A stretch of DNA of 64,000 nucleotides from the NCBI GenBank assembly GCA_029973955.1, contig JARKQJ010000135.1, positions 23,487 to 87,486 on the forward strand. The letters run 5' to 3'. The notes under the pieces were generated by a model. The model saw nothing but the letters and a program-made list of their open reading frames with translations. It did no database searches and was not told the origin of the DNA. The DNA is from Paludibaculum sp. Its GTDB lineage: Bacteria; Acidobacteriota; Terriglobia; Bryobacterales; Bryobacteraceae. Positions 40,935 through 49,575 of the stretch are shown here, in pieces. The first letter of the stretch is position 1. Each line of letters starts with the position of its first letter. Both the position numbers and the translations under genes were made by a program.

Positions 40935-42953
40935 TCACATGTGCTGGCGATCTTTTACGATCGCCTTCACGCGCCAGTCCGCCGCCGGTCCGAATCGCTT
41001 GTTCCCGCCGCCGAAGCCGTCCGGCTTGTCCCCGTACAACCCGCGCTCCACGGTCACAAACACTCCCGTCAACACCACGACGGCAGCCACTCCGCCCACC
41101 AGCGCCCTGCGCGCCCAGGGTGTCCACGAAAACTCCTCGCCGCGCGTTTCCACACTCTCCCCCGGCGCCACTAGCAGCAGGTACGTCGCCACCAGCGCAT
41201 TCACGAAGATCAGCGCCTCAGTCACCAGCCGCCGCTCGCTGAACGACACCAGCGCCCTGTCGAAATTCCCGATCACGATCATCCAAACGAACACCACATA
41301 CAAAAGCTGCCCCTTGCCCAGCCAGCTTGCCGGCACCAGCGCCAGAGGCCTCCGCCGGTGCGCCAGCAGCAGCGCGATGGTCATCACCGTGAACAGCCCA
41401 AACAGCACGTGAAACCACATCTCCGCCGAAAGCTCCACTGCCCCGAACAACGGCATCTTCATCGCCATTGGCACAGACCGGAAGCCCCCTGTCCGCTCTG
41501 AAGTGTAATCCGCCACGTTCTTCCACAGGTTCATCCAAGCGATCCCGTTCACCACAAAGCACACGCTCCACAGCTCCGTCCATCGCCGCACGCGCGGCTC
41601 GTCGCTCCGCAACGCCGTCCGGCGCCACACCAGCGACATCGCCAACACCGTCGCCAGGCCATACAGCAGCCCCACAAACTGCTCCGTCACCAGGCTGTGC
41701 CAGTTGGTCTTGCGCCAGTGGTCCCACCACTGAATCGTTCCCTGGTCCTGCGTCAGCAGCGGATTGCCCGGCATCCACGCCAGCATCTTCACGAACTGCG
41801 CAATCATGAACCCCACTCCGCCCAGCACGCCGCCAATCGTCCCCGCCGCGGCCACCGTCGCCAGCCCGTTCTTCCGCATGTACACCACCACGCCCAGGAA
41901 GTAGCCCAGCACCATCGACCAGTTGTCCCCGCGCGGCGGCACCATCCGGAATCCCCCCACGCCGCCGAACAGGTTCGACAACAGCACCGGTCCCGCCACA
42001 AATGCCGCCAGCCCTCCCACCGCGATGTGCGCGATCAACGAAGCGCCGCCGCCAAACTTCCCATACAACCAGAAGTAGAGCGCCAGCCCGGCCGCCAGGC
42101 CCAGCACCCATCCGAGATGCGGACCCAGGTCAGTAAACACCTGCGGCCAGTTCGTCATCAGCTCCTCCGCCCGGTACGGCTGCCCCGTCGCCTTGTTGAT
42201 CGCCGTCAAATCGCCCTGCACCTGCACCACCATTGCCAGCAGCGGCTCCAGCCAACCCACGGCCGCCAGCCCACGCTGCATCGCAAAGCCCGCCGTCGCC
42301 CCGCCCGCGCCGAAGCCGGCCAGATGCCCGATCCGTGCGAACCGTCTGTCCCACAAATCGAACAAACACACGGCGCCTAGCGCCAGCGAAGCTTCCAGCC
42401 AGTCGCTATCCAGCCAATAGAACGGATTCCTCTGCCGGAACAGCCGCCCGGCATCCAGCCCGATCGAGCCCGAATACCAGCGCAACACCGCCGGCTCCAT
42501 CAGAGTCCAAAACGCCCACACCACGAACACCCACGACATCGGCTTGTACAGTGCCGTCAGCTTCTCGCGCTCCTCCACCGCCGCATACGCCGTCCCCGCC
42601 ACGCCCATCGAACTCCACAAAAAGCCCAGCAAAAACACCATCACAAACCCGTATACCTGCGACGCAAACTCCCCGCTTTGCGTGTAACCCATCGGAATCA
42701 TGTACGACATCGATCCGCCGAAACCCCACCCCAACGCGCCGAACACCGCGAAGAACGGCACCCGTTGCCGCCAGTCTTCCCGCCCCGAGAACAGGCAGAT
42801 CGCGATGGCGCACAGCGCGCCCGGCATCATCGCCCCGGTTTCGTGCCCGTAGTTGCCGCGAATCCCCCAGCCGATGGAGAGCGAGAGCATTGCCAGTGCG
42901 ATCGACGCCGGCCGCAGCAGCGGATTGCCGCCTTGAATCGAACCGTTTTTCAT
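40935..42953 (-). CDS. Large multi-pass membrane protein of unknown function
   Basis: 672 residues if started at the ATG giving MKNGSIQGGNPLLRP; the track start 33 codons upstream is untranslated leader. About 14-16 hydrophobic segments run throughout. Distinct motifs are SIGWGIRGNYGHETGAMMPG in the first helix region, GFGGSMSYMIPMGYTQSGE, and NLFGGVGGFRMVPPRGDNW. I know no function for them. The His, Glu and Gly residues in the first helix recur in related segments, hinting at internal duplication. It lies between carbohydrate genes and is divergent from a Gfo/Idh/MocA gene by about 80 bases. Confidence 0.7.
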   Translation of the reverse strand: MKNGSIQGGNPLLRPASIALAMLSLSIGWGIRGNYGHETGAMMPGALCAIAICLFSGREDWRQRVPFFAVFGALGWGFGGSMSYMIPMGYTQSGEFASQVYGFVMVFLLGFLWSSMGVAGTAYAAVEEREKLTALYKPMSWVFVVWAFWTLMEPAVLRWYSGSIGLDAGRLFRQRNPFYWLDSDWLEASLALGAVCLFDLWDRRFARIGHLAGFGAGGATAGFAMQRGLAAVGWLEPLLAMVVQVQGDLTAINKATGQPYRAEELMTNWPQVFTDLGPHLGWVLGLAAGLALYFWLYGKFGGGASLIAHIAVGGLAAFVAGPVLLSNLFGGVGGFRMVPPRGDNWSMVLGYFLGVVVYMRKNGLATVAAAGTIGGVLGGVGFMIAQFVKMLAWMPGNPLLTQDQGTIQWWDHWRKTNWHSLVTEQFVGLLYGLATVLAMSLVWRRTALRSDEPRVRRWTELWSVCFVVNGIAWMNLWKNVADYTSERTGGFRSVPMAMKMPLFGAVELSAEMWFHVLFGLFTVMTIALLLAHRRRPLALVPASWLGKGQLLYVVFVWMIVIGNFDRALVSFSERRLVTEALIFVNALVATYLLLVAPGESVETRGEEFSWTPWARRALVGGVAAVVVLTGVFVTVERGLYGDKPDGFGGGNKRFGPAADWRVKAIVKDRQHM

Positions 42954-43031
42954 GAATCCTCTCCCGCCCGTCGCCGGGCCAGCTGCCAGCATATACCGCG
43001 CGTGCCGCACACCGATACAATGAGTATCGCT

Positions 43032-44138
43032 ATGCATCTTCAACGCCGCCATTTTCTAGCTACTTCCGCCTCGGCTCTGCCGCTCTTCTCTCAGGCCCCC
43101 AAGGTCCGCACCGCCGTCATCGGCACCGGGAATCGCGGCTCCTATCTGCTCGAGGGCGCCCTCCAGCAGCCTGGCGCCAGCGTCACCATGCTCTGCGATA
43201 CCAAGCCGGACCGCCTCGACAAGGCCGCCACCACCGCCTCCAAGGACAATCCCAAAACCACCTCCGACTGGAAACAGGTGGTCGAGAACCCGAACATCGA
43301 CGCCGTCTTCGTCGCCACTCCGCCGCACCTCCACGCCGAAATGGCCATCGCCGCCCTCAAGAACGGCAAGCACGTCTATTGCGAGAAGCCCATCGGCATC
43401 AACCCCGCGCAGGTGCAGGCCGTCGTCAACGCCGCCCGCGCCTCGAAGAAGATCTTCACCGCCGGCCAGCAGCTCCGCTCCGTCCGCCGCTTCTCCGAAA
43501 CCGTCCGCCGCATCCATGACGGCGTCCTCGGCGACATCGTCATGATCAAAGCCCAGCGTCACGCCACCGCCGATCTCCCCCACGACGGCTCCTCCGGCGA
43601 CTGGTACTTCGACGTCTCCAAATCCGGCGGCTACCTCATCGAGCAGTCCGTCCACAATCTCGACCTCTGCAACTGGGCCGCCAACGCCCACCCCGTCTCC
43701 GCCTCCGGCTACGGAGCCAATAACTTCTATCGCAATCAGCCCGCCGGCCGCACCATCTTCGATTGCGGCAGCATCACCTACGTCTATCCCAAAGACGTCA
43801 TCTTCGATTTCACCCAAAACGTCTTCCACCCCAAGGGCCTCATCGCCGGCGGCCAGTACATCCTCGTCTACGGCACCAAGGGCGCCCTCGATATGTTCGC
43901 CCCCAATCCCACCGTCTTTCCGGTGGACAGCGGCTCCCCCACGCCCATCCTGGAAGACATGAAGAAGGACGACCCCCACGCCCACATCGTCTCCTTCTAT
44001 GCCGCCATCGCCTCCGGTGGACCAAACCCCGCCGACATCACCATCGGCGCCACGGCCGCCCTCACCGCCGTCCTCGGCCACCAGGCCATGGCCACTCACA
44101 AGCCCATCACCTGGGACAGCCTCGGCGTCAAGCTGTAG
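43032..44138 (+). CDS. Tat-exported Gfo/Idh/MocA-family oxidoreductase (second copy)
   Basis: 368 residues from MHLQRRHFLATSASALPLFS, a twin-arginine signal; an ATG four codons upstream (MSIAMHLQ) is equally possible, and the track start lies far inside the opposite gene. The Rossmann core has VIGTGNRGSYLLEG, VTMLCDTKPDR, FVATPPHLHAEMA and the EKPIGI catalytic Lys motif. The C-terminal domain has SGGYLIEQSVHNLDLCNW. It is shorter than the copy at 38842 and only distantly similar. It starts seven bases before the lyase gene region and is probably co-transcribed with it. Confidence 0.88.
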   Translation: MHLQRRHFLATSASALPLFSQAPKVRTAVIGTGNRGSYLLEGALQQPGASVTMLCDTKPDRLDKAATTASKDNPKTTSDWKQVVENPNIDAVFVATPPHLHAEMAIAALKNGKHVYCEKPIGINPAQVQAVVNAARASKKIFTAGQQLRSVRRFSETVRRIHDGVLGDIVMIKAQRHATADLPHDGSSGDWYFDVSKSGGYLIEQSVHNLDLCNWAANAHPVSASGYGANNFYRNQPAGRTIFDCGSITYVYPKDVIFDFTQNVFHPKGLIAGGQYILVYGTKGALDMFAPNPTVFPVDSGSPTPILEDMKKDDPHAHIVSFYAAIASGGPNPADITIGATAALTAVLGHQAMATHKPITWDSLGVKL

Positions 44139-44145
44139 GGACTCC

Positions 44146-46416
44146 ATGCGACGCCGGTCTTTCCTCCTCGCCCCTCCCCTGGCCGGCGCCGCAGCTACCT
44201 CCACGGCCTGGGTCGCCGCGCGGCCCAGGCTCTACTACTCCATCGCCGATCTGGCCCGCCTCTCCGCCGCGCAACGCGCGCCCGTGATCGAATCCGCCCG
44301 CCGGTTCCTCAATGAAGCCGTCATCCCGGAGGATGTGGCCGAACGCGGCGGCGGCCAGCACGCCAACTACGGCGCCCCCGCGCGCCAGCTCGAAGAGATG
44401 GCGGTCTCCCTCGGTCTCGCCTGGCACCTCACCGCCGAAAAGCAGTTCGCCGCCAAACTCGCCGCAGCCCTCCTCGCCTACAGCCAGTACCAGCGCTGGT
44501 ACGGCCAGGGCCTCGATTCGCGCGTCCCGCCCTGGCGCTCTGAACTCAACACCGCCCGCTTCTGCTTCGGCTTCGCCCTCGGCTACGACGCCCTGCACTC
44601 TTACCTCAATTCAGGCCAGCGCAAGCCCCTCGCCGCCGGCCTCGCCCGCCTCGGCATCGAAAACACTCTCGCCGATTGGATCCTCCCCGAAGCGCGCATC
44701 CACGCCCTGGACTCCATGGGCCACAACTGGTGGTCCGTCTGCGTCGCCATGGCCGGCGTCGCCGCCCTCGCTCTCCTTGGCGAAGACTCGCGGGCACCCG
44801 AATGGCTCGCCCGCATCCAGAGCGGCTTCGAGGCATGGTTCGGTTACCAGGGCAATGTCCTGCAGAACAAGCCGGCCAACTTCGATCCGCACGGCGCCTT
44901 CTACGAGAGCATCTCGTACTCGAACTACGCCCTCTCCTCCTACCTCCGCTACCGCCTGGCCTACCAGCGCGTCTTCCCCACACAGAAGCTCCCTCGCCTC
45001 GCCCCGCTCGAACGCACCCTCGACTACTTCCTCCAGACCCTCTATCCCACCGCCGGCGGCTTCTTCACTCCGCCCATCGGCGATGGCCACAGTCACGACT
45101 CCGGCGCCGAGACCATCCGCCTGCTGGTCGAGTGCGGCTTTCCCCATCCCGCCGCCGGCTACTATCTCTCCAAAACCTCCAGCAACCGCCGCCCCCAGCC
45201 GCTCGATCTCCTCCTCCGCAAGACCCCCGCGCCCGCGCCTCTTCCCGCCTCTACGCCTCTCTCCAGCTACTACCCCACCATCGGCTGGGCCACCCTCCGC
45301 GATTCCTGGCGCGACAACGCCACCTTCCTCGCCATCAAATCCGGCACTGCCTGGAACCACGCCCACGCCGACGCCGGCTCCTTCGTCCTCTTCCACGCCG
45401 GCCAGCCTCTCTTCATCGACTCCAGCTCCTGCGGCTACGACAACCCCGCCTACACCTCCTACTACACCGAAAGCCGCGCCCACAACGTCATCCTCTTCAA
45501 CGGCCAGGGCCAGCCCGCCGAAGACCACGTCCGCGGCTCCAAGTTCCCCGGCGCGCTGCCCTCCTTCCTCGACGGCCTCGGCGTCAAATACGTCTACGCC
45601 GATTCCACCGGACCCACCGCCCGCTTCTTCACCCGCAACTACCGCCACTGGCTCTGGATCGGCGGCGTCATCCTCGTCATTGATGATCTGCTCGCCTACG
45701 AACGCGGCCGCCTCGATTGGCTCCTCCACTACGCCGGCCAGGCCCAGGCCTCGCCCACCGGTGCAGTGATCACCAACCAGGGCGCGCAGGCCGAACTCCG
45801 CTTCCTCTATCCGCCCAAGCTCGACTTCCGCGAAGAACAGGGCCTCGCCGAGAGCAAGCCCAACGAGAAGATCCCTTACCTCGCCTTCTCGCTCGAATCG
45901 CAACGCCGCGATCAGAAGATCGTAGCCGCGCTCATTCCTCAACCCTCGGACACCACCGTCGAACTCCTCTCCGCGCCCGCGGACCACATCGCCATCCGCA
46001 TCCGTCACGGCCAGGAGCTCACCGACGTCTATCTCAACTGCAATGCCGACGGCCGCCGTATGCACGTCAATACCAACAACATCCTCAACGGCTGGGATAC
46101 CGACGCTTATCTGCTCGCGCTCACCCGGCCCGCCACCGCCGCCGGGGCCACCCCGGCCACCGTCACCCGCTACTTCGCCGCCTGCGCCAGCTATCTGCGC
46201 CAGGGCGAGCGCGTGGTCTTCTCCAGCCTCGCCAAGGTCGATCTCGCCTTCACCCCCGGCCCCGCGCCGCACGCCGCCGTCTTCACCAGACAGCCCGTCG
46301 AACTCGAACTCATGGCCGCCGCCGCTGCTCCCTGCACGCTGAATGGAAAAGAAACGCCGGCGCGTTTCGATCCGCGCCGGCGCCTTCTGTCTCTCTCTGT
46401 CAAAGCGGCAGGCTGA
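44146..46416 (+). CDS. Tat-exported heparinase II/III-like polysaccharide lyase
   Basis: 756 residues from the ATG giving MRRRSFLLAPPLAGAAA (twin-arginine-like); the track start lies inside the previous gene. An N-terminal alpha/alpha toroid (about 40-370) with DSMGHNWWSVCVAMAG and FYESISYSNYALSSYLRY holds the Asn/His/Tyr expected for lyase chemistry. A C-terminal beta-sandwich has NHAHADAGSFVLFHAG, the heparinase II/III signature. It should cleave a uronic-acid polymer by beta-elimination; the polymer is not known. It follows the Gfo/Idh gene by seven bases. Its TGA and the opposing stop share the palindrome TGATCA. Confidence 0.85.
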   Translation: MRRRSFLLAPPLAGAAATSTAWVAARPRLYYSIADLARLSAAQRAPVIESARRFLNEAVIPEDVAERGGGQHANYGAPARQLEEMAVSLGLAWHLTAEKQFAAKLAAALLAYSQYQRWYGQGLDSRVPPWRSELNTARFCFGFALGYDALHSYLNSGQRKPLAAGLARLGIENTLADWILPEARIHALDSMGHNWWSVCVAMAGVAALALLGEDSRAPEWLARIQSGFEAWFGYQGNVLQNKPANFDPHGAFYESISYSNYALSSYLRYRLAYQRVFPTQKLPRLAPLERTLDYFLQTLYPTAGGFFTPPIGDGHSHDSGAETIRLLVECGFPHPAAGYYLSKTSSNRRPQPLDLLLRKTPAPAPLPASTPLSSYYPTIGWATLRDSWRDNATFLAIKSGTAWNHAHADAGSFVLFHAGQPLFIDSSSCGYDNPAYTSYYTESRAHNVILFNGQGQPAEDHVRGSKFPGALPSFLDGLGVKYVYADSTGPTARFFTRNYRHWLWIGGVILVIDDLLAYERGRLDWLLHYAGQAQASPTGAVITNQGAQAELRFLYPPKLDFREEQGLAESKPNEKIPYLAFSLESQRRDQKIVAALIPQPSDTTVELLSAPADHIAIRIRHGQELTDVYLNCNADGRRMHVNTNNILNGWDTDAYLLALTRPATAAGATPATVTRYFAACASYLRQGERVVFSSLAKVDLAFTPGPAPHAAVFTRQPVELELMAAAAAPCTLNGKETPARFDPRRRLLSLSVKAAG
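46355..46382 (-). terminator. Terminator-like hairpin for the leftward M14 convoy, inside the lyase gene
   Basis: CGCCGGCGCG and CGCGCCGGCG form a perfect ten-base stem around an eight-base loop (TTTCGATC). Read on the minus strand the stem is followed by TTTCTTTTC, a usable U-tract, 35 bases beyond the M14 stop. The whole element is also coding for the last residues of the lyase on the + strand (ETPARFDPRRR). Confidence 0.65.
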
Positions 46417-48807
46417 TCACATCACCAGCGCGTTGAACACCAGCTTCAGCGTCAGCCAGCTCTGCGCCCGGTACTGTGGCCGCATGCCGAACAGCACCAG
46501 GTGCCCCTGGCCCATCGTCACGTCCAGCAGCGCCGGCTTGCCCGCCAGGTACTTCTCACCCAACAGCCAGCCGGAGTCGAGCACCGGAGCCGCCGAGTAG
46601 CGCACCACGGCCTTGGCCGCCGCGTCTTCCGGCTCCCACACCGGGCTCTGCTCGGCCCAGATCGTGAACTCCGAAGGCAGGCCCAGGCCCAGCGGCGACC
46701 CCGGTTCCAGCTTCACCTTCAAGAGCGATCCCGGGCAATAGAACTCCCGCGAACCCACGCCCTGCAGCACGTTCTTCGCCTTCACCCCGAGCTGCTCCAC
46801 CGCATACTCCGTCGAGTCGTTGAAGAACAACAGCTTCCCGCCGGCGTTGGCGAAGACCTTCAATGCCTCGGCGCCTTCCTTGCCCAAGCCGCCCACATAC
46901 GCCTCCGGCATGGCGCCCTGCCGGAAGCCGTTCTCGATCACCCGCGGCGGGATGTCGGCGAAGATCAGCGCGTCGTACTTCTGCTCCAGGCCCCCCGCGA
47001 TGATCTCCGCGTTGCCCACGCTCGAATACTCCCAGCCGAAGTGCTCCACAATCCACCGCGTCCACCCCTCGTCCATCGACGGCGCGAACGCTTTATAGAT
47101 CCCGATCCGCGGCTTCTTCAATTCGGCGAACCCCGCCGGTTGCCGCGTCCCCACGGCGAACGCACCCGTCTTCGGGTTCCGCCACACCGGACGCTTCGCC
47201 TTCCACGCCGCGTTCACCGCCTTCCATGAATCGCTGTCCGCCGCGCTCAGGCCCGCGGCCGCGAACGGGAACGCCTTCACCCTTTCCAGCCGCGCCTGGA
47301 ACCGGTCTTCCACCGTCGCCACATCCACGCCCAGCAGCAGCGGCAGCGTGTGCGCCGCCACGTCGTACGGCCGCTTCGGCGGTCCACCCGGATACTGCCG
47401 CAAATCGGGATACTTCTGCTTCTCCAGCAGCGCCTTCGCGAAACTGGAAAACGGCTGCTGTAGCCGGATCACATAGGAGCCCGCTTCATATTTCTTCTGC
47501 CCGATCTCGAACGGCTCCAGCGCCTTCTCCACCTCCACCTGTCCGAACTCCATCGTCTCCAGCAACCGCCGCGCCGCGCCCGGGTCCGCCTGGCTGGCCG
47601 GAATCACAAATGCATAGGGCGCCACCCGCTCGCTGGCCCGCTTGTTAATCTCGTAGAACTGCTTGGCGAACTCCGCGCGCCGCACTGCCGCGGTCGTGCA
47701 CAGGCTCTCCATCGCGATCAGTTGATCCTCCACGATGTCGCGCAGCTTCCACTCGCCGCCGCCCCACGGTTCCAGATGGTTCCAGCTCTTCTCGCGCGGA
47801 CTGTAGCCCTGCGCCTGCGTGGAAAGCTGGTCGGCCTTGATCGTCACCGGGCTGGCGATGCGCACGCTCGCGCTCTCGCTCAGAATCCGCAGCCCGCCGT
47901 GGTAGCTCTGATAGTGCCGCCCCGGCGTCCAGTAGTCGTACATGGCGTTCACCACCACGCCCTTGCGTCCCGCCGCCGTCAGGTCCGCCGCCATGATCAT
48001 GCCCACCATGTTGCAGTTCTGCGCGATCACCGCGTCGATGTTCGGCTCGATCGGATCCATCCAGGGCGGCACGAACATCCGCCCCGCCGTCGGCCCCATC
48101 TGGTGTACGTCGTAGACGATGTGCGGGTGCCACACGTTCTGCAATCCCGAGATCACCGCGCGATTCTCCGCCTGCGTGAAGAAGTACCAGTCGCGGTTGT
48201 TGTCGTGCCCCACATACTTCTGATACAGCTCTGGCGGCGCAGTGCCTTCAAACGGCGTGTTCAGTGTCTTGCGGTACCAAGTTGTCACCAGGTCCAGCCC
48301 GTCCGGGTTGATCGACGGCGCGAGGATCACAATCGTGTTGTCCAGAATCTGCTTCACCTTCGCGTCGTTCGAACTCGCCAGCCGGTGCGCGAACTCCACC
48401 GCCGTGTGCGTGGAGGCGATCTCCGTCGCGTGCACGCTGCACGTGATCAGAACCACCGTCTTCGCCTCGGCTGCCAGTTTCAGCGCCTCTTCCGGCCTGG
48501 TAGTCCGCGGGTCGGTCAGCCGCTCCTGCACCTTCCTGAAATAGTCCAGCCGCCGCATCGTCTCCGGCGCGCTCAGGATCGCCGCGATCATCGGCCGCCC
48601 TTCGGTGGACTTGCCGTATTCGATCACCTTCATCCGCTCGCTCGCCTTGTCGAGCGCGTAGAAGTAATCGATCACCTTCCACCACTCCAGCACCTGCCGG
48701 TCGGCCCCCATCCTGTGGCCAAAGAACGCCTCCGGCGCCGGCGCCGGTGACGGCGTCTGCGCCAGCGCCGTCCACGCCAGCGCCGCCATCAACCCAAGTC
48801 TCTTCAC
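46417..48807 (-). CDS. Secreted M14-family zinc carboxypeptidase-like metallopeptidase (second copy)
   Basis: 796 residues from a GTG overlapping the upstream stop (GTGA); the track start lies 152 codons upstream inside the isomerase gene. The signal peptide is short (VKRLGLMAALAWTALAQ). Zinc ligands are HATE (CSVHATEIAS) and the later His in VYDVHQMGPTAGR, with GHDNNRD between and catalytic Glu in RILSESASVRI. It parallels the copy at 21215 along its length, including EGRPMIAAILSAP and SINPDGLDL. The C-terminal Rossmann-like domain is kept. Last gene of the convoy; substrate unknown. Confidence 0.88.
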   Translation of the reverse strand: MKRLGLMAALAWTALAQTPSPAPAPEAFFGHRMGADRQVLEWWKVIDYFYALDKASERMKVIEYGKSTEGRPMIAAILSAPETMRRLDYFRKVQERLTDPRTTRPEEALKLAAEAKTVVLITCSVHATEIASTHTAVEFAHRLASSNDAKVKQILDNTIVILAPSINPDGLDLVTTWYRKTLNTPFEGTAPPELYQKYVGHDNNRDWYFFTQAENRAVISGLQNVWHPHIVYDVHQMGPTAGRMFVPPWMDPIEPNIDAVIAQNCNMVGMIMAADLTAAGRKGVVVNAMYDYWTPGRHYQSYHGGLRILSESASVRIASPVTIKADQLSTQAQGYSPREKSWNHLEPWGGGEWKLRDIVEDQLIAMESLCTTAAVRRAEFAKQFYEINKRASERVAPYAFVIPASQADPGAARRLLETMEFGQVEVEKALEPFEIGQKKYEAGSYVIRLQQPFSSFAKALLEKQKYPDLRQYPGGPPKRPYDVAAHTLPLLLGVDVATVEDRFQARLERVKAFPFAAAGLSAADSDSWKAVNAAWKAKRPVWRNPKTGAFAVGTRQPAGFAELKKPRIGIYKAFAPSMDEGWTRWIVEHFGWEYSSVGNAEIIAGGLEQKYDALIFADIPPRVIENGFRQGAMPEAYVGGLGKEGAEALKVFANAGGKLLFFNDSTEYAVEQLGVKAKNVLQGVGSREFYCPGSLLKVKLEPGSPLGLGLPSEFTIWAEQSPVWEPEDAAAKAVVRYSAAPVLDSGWLLGEKYLAGKPALLDVTMGQGHLVLFGMRPQYRAQSWLTLKLVFNALVM

Positions 48808-49562
48808 GGTCTGCACAACTCCTGCCACAACGCGCGGTAGAACTTCATGAACCGCTCCGGCTCCTTGCTCTCGGCCACTTCCATCAGCGTGTACTTCTCG
48901 TAGCCCGACTTCTGCAGCAGCCCGAAGAACTCCCGCCACGGATAGCTGTTCGTCAGCTCGTTGATGTGGCAGTTCTTCACCCACGGCCGCAGCAGGTCGA
49001 ATGTCTGCTTGATCGACCCGTTCACCACCTCGCCCGGGTTCGAGTTCCAGCACAGCCCCACGCTGTCGTGCCTGGCCGCTTTCATGATCGCCGCGCACAC
49101 CGGCGGCGCCTGCGTCTGCGATCCGTGGACCTCCATCCAGATCTCCACGCCCTTGCCCGCGCCGTAGTCGCCCAGCTCTCTCAGGCATTCGCCGATGTTC
49201 TGGATCGTCTGCTCCCGCGTCACTTCCTTCGGGAATCCGTTCGGGCGCACCTTCACGCCCCACGCGCCCGTGTCGTGCGCCAGGTCGATGAACGCCTTCC
49301 CGTCTTCCACGTTCTTCTTCCGCACCGCCGGGTCCGGGCTGTGGAACTCACAGGTGGAGCCGTAGCTCAGCAAGCGAACCTTCGTCTTTTCAAACCGCGC
49401 GCGCACCCGCGCCCGGCCGGCCGCGTCCATCGACGGCTCCACGCCATGCGCGTGGCCCGTCCGCAGTTCCACCGCCTCGAAGCCGGCGTCCTCCAGCTTC
49501 TTGATCAGCGTCTCCAGGTCCATGTCCTTCAGGACGTTGTAAGTTACGGCTCCAAGTTTCAT
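48804..49562 (-). CDS. Cytoplasmic sugar phosphate isomerase/epimerase-like TIM-barrel protein
   Basis: 252 residues. The start is the ATG giving MKLGAVTYNV, with GGAG seven bases upstream; the track start seven codons earlier would overlap the symporter stop. TIM-barrel metal-site features are EAVELRTGHAHGV, EIWMEVHGSQT, VGLCWNSNPGE, NCHINELT and LMEVAESKEP. Unlike its two relatives in the window it has no export signal. The stop overlaps the M14 start by four bases. It probably handles a sugar or inositol-derived substrate; identity unknown. Confidence 0.83.
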   Translation of the reverse strand: MKLGAVTYNVLKDMDLETLIKKLEDAGFEAVELRTGHAHGVEPSMDAAGRARVRARFEKTKVRLLSYGSTCEFHSPDPAVRKKNVEDGKAFIDLAHDTGAWGVKVRPNGFPKEVTREQTIQNIGECLRELGDYGAGKGVEIWMEVHGSQTQAPPVCAAIMKAARHDSVGLCWNSNPGEVVNGSIKQTFDLLRPWVKNCHINELTNSYPWREFFGLLQKSGYEKYTLMEVAESKEPERFMKFYRALWQELCRP

Positions 49563-49575
49563 CACTCGACTCCAT

